In this document: positions 56,430 through 64,000 of the stretch, one piece after another
Layout of the letters: every line of letters starts with the position of its first letter
How positions within the stretch are numbered: position 1 is the stretch's first letter
Source of the DNA: Nephrocerus scutellatus
Taxonomy: Eukaryota; Arthropoda; Insecta; Diptera; Pipunculidae
Direction of reading: 5' to 3'
Assembly (NCBI GenBank): GCA_947095585.1
Contig: OX352763.1
Location: 20,385,462 to 20,449,461 of the forward strand
Length of the DNA stretch: 64,000 bases
The notes under the pieces: generated by a model
Told to the model about the DNA's origin: nothing
Database searches by the model: none
What the model saw: the letters and a program-made list of their open reading frames with translations, nothing else
Program-made: the position numbers and the translations under genes

Positions 56430-59400
56430 TTGATTGGTAAAACGATTTTAGCTTAAATCATCTATTGCTACGTTTATACGAGTACCTATAACACAGCTAA
56501 CTTAGCAATGCTATAAATGTCAAGACGTAGCAATCCCAAATTGTAAGTGCTACCTACGTTCTGACTAAGTCCCGTTTAAATCGTTGCTACAATAGAGAAA
56601 CTTTGCTAATTTAACTGGGATATAAACGTAGCCTATGTTTCGCATTGTTGTCTAAAGGGAACTTTCAAAATGTGTTCTACACACAGCTATGTTTGAAGAG
56701 GAACTATCGACATAATTAAGATCTGAAATATGATAAGTGATAGTTATGTACATATATATAATGTATGTGTGAATGTGATGCGATAAAAAACCAACATTTT
56801 AAGCAAAAGTGACCACAAGTATTGCATTTGCGGACGATACCGTAAATAATCATTGGGAGTTACTATTGCAAATTTTTAAAAGTCTGGTAATAAACCAACA
56901 AATAATATGAAAATTTTTTTAAGATATCGCGACTATTTAGACTAAAAGAGTTTTTATTTGAATTGGTAATTTGCATTTCTAGCTACATTATGCCGAAGTG
57001 ATTTAAGAAATGTTTTAAATTTCAGCCAAGCTACAAGTTTTTTAATGTTATGTATACTGTTCATAGATACAAAGAACTGTATTCAAAGAGCTATGATGAG
57101 AGTTTACAAACCCGTCACTAGTATTTGATTTTCTTTATTTTCGGTTCATGATGGGCATATGGGGCTTAAAAATTACTGTTGCAGCATGGAGAATACATAC
57201 TCTCCTGCATATTTACGATTTTTCCCATATTTTGTCTTGAAGTTGTTAATGTGTGTCTTGAATGTCATATACATAGATGCAGATTATGGAAACACAGAAC
57301 TTGGTAAGAATGAACGTCAGTATGCAAACTGAACTTTATGAGCCATACACTGCTCAGGGACAAGACAAAGGCACGTGACACTCAACAAGAGGTGTAATGC
57401 GTAGACGTTTCCCTTCCATAATAGCAGCTGAACAAATGTTTCCAAAGAGACGCCAATGAGACGAGCATCAAACTATTGTACTCATATTTACCGCAGTAAG
57501 TCGAAGACCCCTTGGTGACTAGCACCTCGTATCCACCAGATCTCTTTTGTCAATTCAATCATATCACCAGCGTTATGGTGAGGAAATCATGAGACCAAGA
57601 CAACCATACCATGTACCAGGTTGATTGTGTGCGTCCGACGGCATCATCGACTGGCTACTGGATGTTGGACAAACGAACTGATTCTTCATTGATTAGGGAA
57701 AGCAAATAAACAGTTTATGACACCGGCGGCCATTGCACTAGCCAGTGCGCCCATGGAATCTGGAACAATCTGTAACGGTTGGCTGCAACGTGCGCAATGT
57801 GTATAGCTGCTTACAAAACGAATGTCGTTGCGCTTATTGCTTCTGTCAATATTTATGCTACCGTTCTGTTTGTTGTATCAATAGTCATTATCGTCGTCGT
57901 GAGTTGCCAGTCAGTCAGACAGTTAGCGGATGACGAACGAGAAATTCTTGACAGGAATTCGTACGGTTTCTTTACTTCGTTAACAAATCTCTTTTTTTTC
58001 CCAATGTGTTCGAGTCCAATTACCAAGCACGCAGTTTGGACGGAATTCATCGACTAAAGCAAATGGACAAAAGGTTGCTAATGGGAGACGCCGTGGGCGT
58101 CGTTCGTCGTCGAGACTCTTGAGCAAAAATTAAAATGTTTCCCCAATCCATTTGTCATCTGTTGTCATCGCGTCGATGGACCAATTTTAAAAGGGAAAAT
58201 CGAGATTAACGGAAGTGCAAAGCAGTATATGAGTGTGGCCACCGCTACTAATAGCCATGTTATTATGGGTTACATCGGCTATAATATCAGCGACTGCCGA
58301 CTGCCGGCCGTTATGCAAGGATGAAAAGCACTTAAAATAATTTATAATTCATCTGCATTATCCCTTTTAGGCGGCGTCGTCGTCCTGCTAGTAAGGATGA
58401 CCGCAGTCAAGTCAAAGTGTTAATTAGCGAAATATGCGCGATAAGAGCTCGCAAATCCGGCAATCGGCATCTGTTGTGGTTGTGTTGTGTGTTCACAGAT
58501 GTGTTCCCAAGCGTCTCATTTCAATTAAGTTCTTATCTCGAAACGCGAGCGCCGACTGAGAGCTCCAAACCGATCTTCGAAGCTACTTCTGTTCGCCCCA
58601 TCTTCTGGTTGGGTGATGTCCATCGATATCCGTGCATTCTTTGTTTGGCGAGCGCCGAGCTGCGCTGTGCTATGTTAAACGTTAAAGCGCCGTCAATTCA
58701 AAAGATAAGAACGCTAGATGGCTTCTGCTGGCTGCTGTGGCGTGAGAGGCATTTTAAAAATGCAAATTACTAAGCTGCGGCGGAAAACAAAAAAAAATCC
58801 AGAGCACTTAATCTGCCAAACATCGCGAGCCAGCGAAATTGTATGGAGATAAGCATTCGCGTTGCGTGCCATCGCGATAATAGACCTGTCAATGTGCTGT
58901 GGCCTTATCGCGAGACGTGTAATCCCTTCGATTTGTTCCTCTTTGCCAAACAACTGCGATTGTATAGGCCGTCCATTAGGAATGAGTTGGTGTCTTCTTC
59001 TTCATTACAAAAAAAAAAATGGGAACAACAATTCCACGAATTCTGTGTGACTGAAGAGTTTTCGGGAATAGCGCGATTACTCATCAGTCATAATGCATTA
59101 CTCATTGCGATGAGGATGGCGACGCTAAGCGAAACATTATCCCTGCCTTCAAGTAGTACGCAAGCGAGTCCGAGTGTGTAAACATTCTGTGTCCCTTCCA
59201 TTGTGTCGGTCAATTTCTAATGCCATCCATCCTTTGTATACTGAAAAATAATGTCGCGCGTACTTCTGATATTCGATACCTAACCGCGTTCTGCTTCTTC
59301 TACTTTTTCAATTCTTCAATTGGCCATGACCATCGTCATGCCGCCGGGAAGAAGCGAAGGAGCGTGGCTGCCTTTTCCTTGCCTTAGAGTTCGACTACAA

Positions 59401-59980
59401 GGTTATTGCAAAACATCACGCTGTAATCCGATCCATTGTACTCGTGTTGAACATACGAACGAACGTCCCAACCAACCAACATAGGAAATACGTTTTGTTG
59501 ATTTGTTGGTCGTGATCTATTTTTGGATAAGTGCGGGAAGGTACTACATAAGTGGTATTGCGTAAATTTAAGGAGCTGAGATTTACTTAGGAAGAAAGAA
59601 ATTAAAAATCTATAACTTTACTCATAATTTACTTGTAGGTCTTCAAATCTGGTTATGCATTTTGTTGAGACTTTCGACAGGTTCCGCCCATGTCAATTTC
59701 ATTTATTTGTCGTACTCCTGATATAAATGAACTTCTTTTTGATAGGCCTGTTCCGTTTAAGTCACTCAAATCAGGTCTAACGCCTACTTTTGGATGACAT
59801 TCGATTTAAAAAGTTGTATTACTCACAGAGTCTTACTATATACTCGTTGGAAAAGGTTTAATATTCCGACAATGTCCGATAGCTATTAAATGGTACGTAA
59901 TAAAGTTATTATGCTTGCAAGGCGCTTCTTCTAGGACCTAGGTGGGCAATGATATAAGGCATTGGTTTTGGAAAGCTGCC
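56430..59980. other. Intergenic spacer, nothing recognised
   Basis: 57.7-59.2 kb is less AT-rich and holds overlapping frames (plus 58417-58773, 118 codons; plus 58843-59181, 112 codons) without domains or splice structure. It may contain conserved non-coding DNA, but nothing specific is visible. Confidence 0.45.
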
Positions 59981-59989
59981 GCTGTCCAA

Positions 59990-60530
59990 TTCAAATAAAA
60001 TTGATATCGATCAGTTAAGTGATGTGCATGATAGATCAACTCAACTACACGGAACCAACAATGTTACTTAATAATTCTTCTAACTATCGTTTCTCGTTTA
60101 ATAGAGTTAATAAGCTTGAAAATAATACTGCGTTTTCATTGGTAATATGGGCTGGGCTCGATGGAATCCATCCTTGCTTTATCAGAATAACTCTCAGAAT
60201 ACTCATATAACTTATATTTTCAACAATATTCGTACATTCGATGTATCCAAGTCAAAAGAAATTAGCCGATAAAAGTTCACCCACAGTAAACGATTATAAT
60301 CTAATTGGCATTTTGCCATTATCAAGTTTTTGTGGTAGTCTTAAGCAAACAAATAAAAACGCACGTCAATCCATTCAATTTGCTATCTTCGCTTCAACCG
60401 GGTTTCAGGAAAGCTTTCAGCTGTGTTACTGCCTTGCATAAAGTTACCAATGACATCCGAAATTTGATGTCTATATAATGATTCTTCATGGCTTTTCGAA
60501 GGCTGTGTCTCTGTCAAGTACGGCGAGCTA
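59990..60530 (+). mobile_element. Degenerate LINE reverse transcriptase
   Basis: Plus strand: NYRFSFNRVN, GLDGIHPCFIRI (the 'GiDgi.p.fiR' start of an RT), SMYPSQKKLADKSSPTVNDY, LIGILPLSSF, STGFQESFQLCYCLA and HGFSKAVSLS (remnant of DFSKAFD). It has stops and shifts throughout. It resembles the minus-strand family at 61.6-62.7 kb. Confidence 0.7.
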
Positions 60531-60539
60531 CTGATAAAC

Positions 60540-61190
60540 AAGTTCAGCCCTAATTTTAATTTAATTTTTTTAAACCTGATGTATTGATGGTCAGACAGAG
60601 AGGGTTCATCGGACACATGTCAGTTTTCGATGATACTTGATATAAATGGACTGGCAAAAGCGTGAAGTCAAGTACTTCTTCGCGAATCGCATTTATGCAA
60701 GTGGGTTTCGAGCCTTTATTAACTATTTCTACATCACTACTCATGAGATATTCTAAAAGACACTCACCCCTTCTGTTGATGTCACTACGCCCGTCACAAC
60801 ATTTGCGTCACAACCAATGATGAATTGTAGGTTGTTATCTTTGCAGTACAGTGCGAGCTTCTCGACCTCATCGCCGGGGAAGTATGCCGAGGCACACACG
60901 ATGTTCATTGATTCCCTCTCGGTCGGAATCTCAAGTAGAAGTGCCAACAGGTCCTTCGTCATGAATTCTGGAATCGGAAGAAAGTTAATGTTTATACTGA
61001 TCAAACAGGCCGCACTTGGCGTTGTTTTCCCGCTTTTAAAGATCAGCTTACTTGCCTTATTCCATAGACCTTCGATTTGTCCGCTGATGACCCATGGTTC
61101 TTGAATGAGACCAAGGGTTATGTTTTCATCAGCGAATCTTTTGCAGAGGGTAGCAGACGCGCCCTTAGCATGAAAATCATCTTTCGAGGA
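60540..61190 (-). mobile_element. LINE APE-type endonuclease fragment
   Basis: Minus strand: NIVCASAYFPGDEVEKLALY, LQFIIGCDANVVTG (GCDANAHH-type catalytic block), RGECLLEYLMSSDVEIVNKG, REEVLDFTLL and, after a frameshift, SDEPSLSDHQYIRFKK. The SDH triad is the terminal catalytic motif of AP-endonuclease-like LINE nucleases, which nick the target DNA. It is the nuclease of an I/Jockey-type element. No RT of the same frame follows. Confidence 0.85.
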
Positions 61191-61199
61191 GTTGCATTA

Positions 61200-61600
61200 C
61201 CGGAGTAATTGGGCTTTTCTTAGGGCCTTTACCTTTTCGGCAAGCAGTCGGTGTCTGACCCAGTGGTCTATTACTAGCCGACTTAACTGTCTTTAGATTT
61301 GCCGGATTACCGGTCACACGACGTACATTGGTACCGTAGGTATTTACGATAGTAGACCATCGGTCTAACTAGGCTTTTGCCGCCTCTGTTGCCAGAAGAG
61401 CTTGACTCGATAAAACTGGTCTAGTGACCTTCTTACTAGGGGAGGTTGAAAACAAACTAAAATAAAGAAAGTATAGGAACAAAAGAAAAAAGAAGGAAAG
61501 TAAAGGATGGAGCAATAGCAAGCAGGGTTCATAGGGGAATTATTGCAAATTATAATGATAGTAGATAGCTCTACGGAAGCGCGATACTGACGTTAGCTAT
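61200..61600. other. Sequence between two LINE pieces
   Basis: Probably the 3' UTR of the RT element that follows on the minus strand, with an A/G-rich stretch (61455-61515). No coding signal. Confidence 0.4.
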
Positions 61601-61604
61601 TAAT

Positions 61605-62690
61605 TTAAGAGAAGGCGGCACATGAGTTCCACAGACGGGTGGCATGAAAGAGGAAGTGCGTTGAGGAATTAAGAAAATTATATTTCGGTATAATAAGAGT
61701 GCTATTCCTGGAGGATCGGGTAAATCGCAGTTTATTGTATAAGTACGCCGGGGTACGTGCTACAATGATATTATGTAGGAAGATGCAGTTTCTGACATCC
61801 AGAAGCCGCCTTAAAGGGTAACCGAAAACGTTATTGAACAAAGAGAATATTAGGTAAAATTAAGGATTTCACCAGCATGCGTCTAGTTCCCAATGGTGTA
61901 AAACCACTAGTTAGCCATAACTTGCGCAATACACCATTTATACGACCGACAATAAAGTTAATATGGTTAGAGCAAGAAAGATCACCATTAATTTTTATCC
62001 CCAGGTTGTTAACACAGTTAGAAAAAGTTAGCCGGTTGTCGGCCAGGTAATTAAGAGGAAAGTTGGATACATTGTAATTTTCATGTGAAATTGCAATAAT
62101 CTGCGACTTTATAGGATTTAATTTCAAACCAAAGAAGGAAGACCATAAGGTAATGGCGGCCAAATACTCATTTAAACGACAAACAAGATCTTCAATAAGG
62201 CATATTGGCCTTGAAATGTAAATTTGAACACCATCAGCATAAAGGTGAACGTTTTTAAGAACCCCTGTTAAGTCGTTTATATAAATGCAAAATAGAACCG
62301 GACCCGAAATGAAGCCTTGTGCAATGACGGCCTCAGCTCGACAGTAAGAAGAGTAAGAACCGCCAACAAGAACTCTCTGATACCTGTTAGAGAGATAGTT
62401 CCTTAAAAGCTTAACAGAGTTATCTCCAAATCTAAAGAGTTGTCTGAGTTTCTTACAGAGAATATTATGATTTATGGTGTCAAAGGCCTTAGAGAAATCA
62501 ACCAAGCAAAGTAAAGTAATATGATAATCGTCAAACTAATTTCGAATGTCATCTATTAGTTTTACAATTGCTGTTTTGCAACTATGCTGAGGGCGGAAAC
62601 TGGATTGCAATGGAGACAAAAGGTTGTAGTCACTAATATAGAATGTGATCTGTTTTCTAAGTTGGTTTTTACCCCGCATCTAGCGAAAGG
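61605..62690 (-). mobile_element. LINE reverse transcriptase, long but inactive (YADG)
   Basis: Minus strand from about 62690: YNLLSPLQSSFRPQHSCKTA, one TAG stop, then LVDFSKAFDTINHNILCKKL (first catalytic Asp), NYLSNRYQRVLVGGSYSSYC, SGPVLFCIYINDLTGVLKNV, HLYADGVQIYIS (YADD changed to YADG at 62230-62241), FFGLKLNPIKSQIIA and LGIKINGDLSCSNHI. The frame ends at 61831. A C-terminal piece (FGYPLRRLLDVRNCIFLHNI, LFHATRLWNS) follows in another frame, with roughly 60-90 residues apparently missing between. Confidence 0.9.
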
Positions 62691-62699
62691 TTAAATGTG

Positions 62700-64000
62700 A
62701 CGACCGTTATGTGAATTGGCCTCAACAATGAGATATTGGATTAAGAACGTCCTAGTTACATGAACCAACATAAAATTTTCAATACTCAGACTCACTTACA
62801 TTCTTTCCGTATTTACATTGCATTCGAATCTCTGTTTGACCGCACACAATCGAAGGATCTTCTTGCGTCTGACTGCACATTAGTTCCAATTTCTTCGATT
62901 TCAATAAAAAAAATGCAAAAATAAGTAATACTTCCATGTCCTCAAGACTCCCATACTACATTGAATTTTCCTTAAGAAATCACTTTCGTTTCGTTGACAA
63001 TTACTTATGTCCTGTTGAGCATCAAATTAGTTTCCTAACATACAACTTTGTGCTGATTTGTTGTTGTCCTCCGATTGTTCTGAATATTTAAATAGAAATT
63101 CATTAAAATGGAAAAAAACAAACAAACATTTCAAAGTAAAAGTCCCACTGTGAAACGTTGTGTGAGGTCCTGTGTGTTCATTCAGTAAAGTGTCATCCAT
63201 CATTTACGTTGTGTCGTACACAATGCATAATAAAATCCCAAATCCTAATCTCTGTCTGTTCGGCATTTCGTCAGTTAAAGTACAAATTGAAAGAAAAAAG
63301 AATTACTTTTTGCAACAACAAAAACTTAATCAGTTCCCGATGGAATGTGTTGGCGGCAAGACTCAAGACAAATTATTAACCATAAAGGCTGCTGGCTGTT
63401 TGCCGCAGGGTGAGAAGGACATAAGTTTTATGCCACTTGCTTAATCGATCGTAAAATTAGTTGAAAGAAGTTGCGAGTTGCGATTCGAAAGAAGTTTTGC
63501 TCTGTCGTCTGTCGCTTGGTGACATATGCCCGACAACGGCTATGCGTTGCGAACGTTCGTTAGCTCAGCGCTGATACTCAGTAGAATTTTTTCTTGTTTG
63601 ACACTTACCGAGTATAAAGTCCTGGCGGCTTTTCAACGCCACCACTTTTATCATCTCCTTCTCTATTTATTTATTTTGTTTTCCATTGATTTGTGGCTTT
63701 GCCGGATGTTGTGTCATTTGAGAATTGTTTTCGGCGAGCGGAGTTTTGATCTTTGGCGGCGGATGGCATGGAAGCGGAATATAGAGAAGCCTTTGTATTA
63801 GTTAGAAGGAAAATATATTCTTGCAAAAACTGCTGGACAAAGTAGTTTCAAAGATTTTTGAGTGTTCCCCTTGGAGCAAGAACGTTCAAGTTTTTAAATT
63901 TTACAAATTCCGATCAAGAATCTTTTCAATCTTTTCATTTACGAATATTAAAGAGATAACGATCAATACCATTATGCACAGCTGGGCAATAAAGAACAAA
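62700..64000. other. Intergenic spacer to the right edge
   Basis: AT-rich to about 63.4 kb, then less so. The plus frame 63526-63801 (91 codons, starts MPDNGYALRTFVSSALILSR) has a hydrophobic segment, but I cannot support it as a gene. Confidence 0.4.

Overview
The window is nuclear DNA of a higher dipteran fly (Brachycera, most likely Schizophora; acalyptrate/tephritid-like or calyptrate). I infer this from the AT-rich base composition, short introns of 63-73 bp in one gene next to a 20 kb intron in another, a Drosophila-type TATA-less Inr+DPE core promoter, and many decayed insect-type LINEs (I-like with RNase H, RTE-like, CR1/Jockey-like) and mariner remnants. It is not bacterial: most open frames are chance frames in AT-rich spacer or pieces of dead transposons.

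Only two host genes are supported. (1) Minus strand, roughly 20.9 kb to the left edge: the 5' part of a gene for a secreted cysteine-rich protein. A core promoter at 20886-20921 and a 5' UTR lead to coding exon 1 (20438-20560, signal peptide plus the start of a Cys-rich domain). A 20.0 kb phase-0 intron (427-20437) follows, then a 48-bp exon 2 (379-426), then an intron that leaves the window. The spacing C-x3-C-x10-C-x5-C suggests an anosmin/Kal1-like N-terminus, but this is tentative. (2) Plus strand, 31469-32432: a compact four-exon gene for a basic 251-residue protein with an RS-rich tail, complete from ATG to stop with a poly(A) signal at 32524. It carries an in-frame tandem duplication of exon, intron and exon start. 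I do not recognise the family.

The long intron (0.4-20.4 kb) holds a 52-bp-arm foldback, mariner pieces, LINE fragments, two copies of a CACACGCCAC-rich dispersed repeat, and three AT-rich arrays (12.2-13.1, 16.4-17.3, 19.9-20.4 kb) that share the palindrome TATCTAGATA; the first is a tandem array of about eight 110-140 bp units.

The rest (20.9-64 kb) is mainly a transposon graveyard: RTE-like pieces at 23.8 and 27.7 kb; a second RTE-like family with a common 3' end (GAGCCAAATATGATGATGA) at 30.0, 31.1, 33.4, 42.7, 44.3 and 53.9 kb; I-like/RNase H LINEs at 24.9, 29.7, 34.6, 37.5, 46.9 and 51.1 kb; CR1/Jockey-like reverse transcriptases at 38.3, 54.3, 60.0 and 61.6 kb; a LINE endonuclease at 60.5 kb; an internally deleted mariner at 28.2 kb; and a tRNA-like SINE at 30.5 kb. 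Most informative structurally are a nested RTE 3' end inside another RTE's endonuclease (44.3 kb), a probable 5'-inverted ('twin-primed') LINE (51.1-52.3 kb), and the exon duplication at 31.8-32.3 kb. I see no rRNA, tRNA, CRISPR or prokaryotic features, and no confident previously undescribed biological system.
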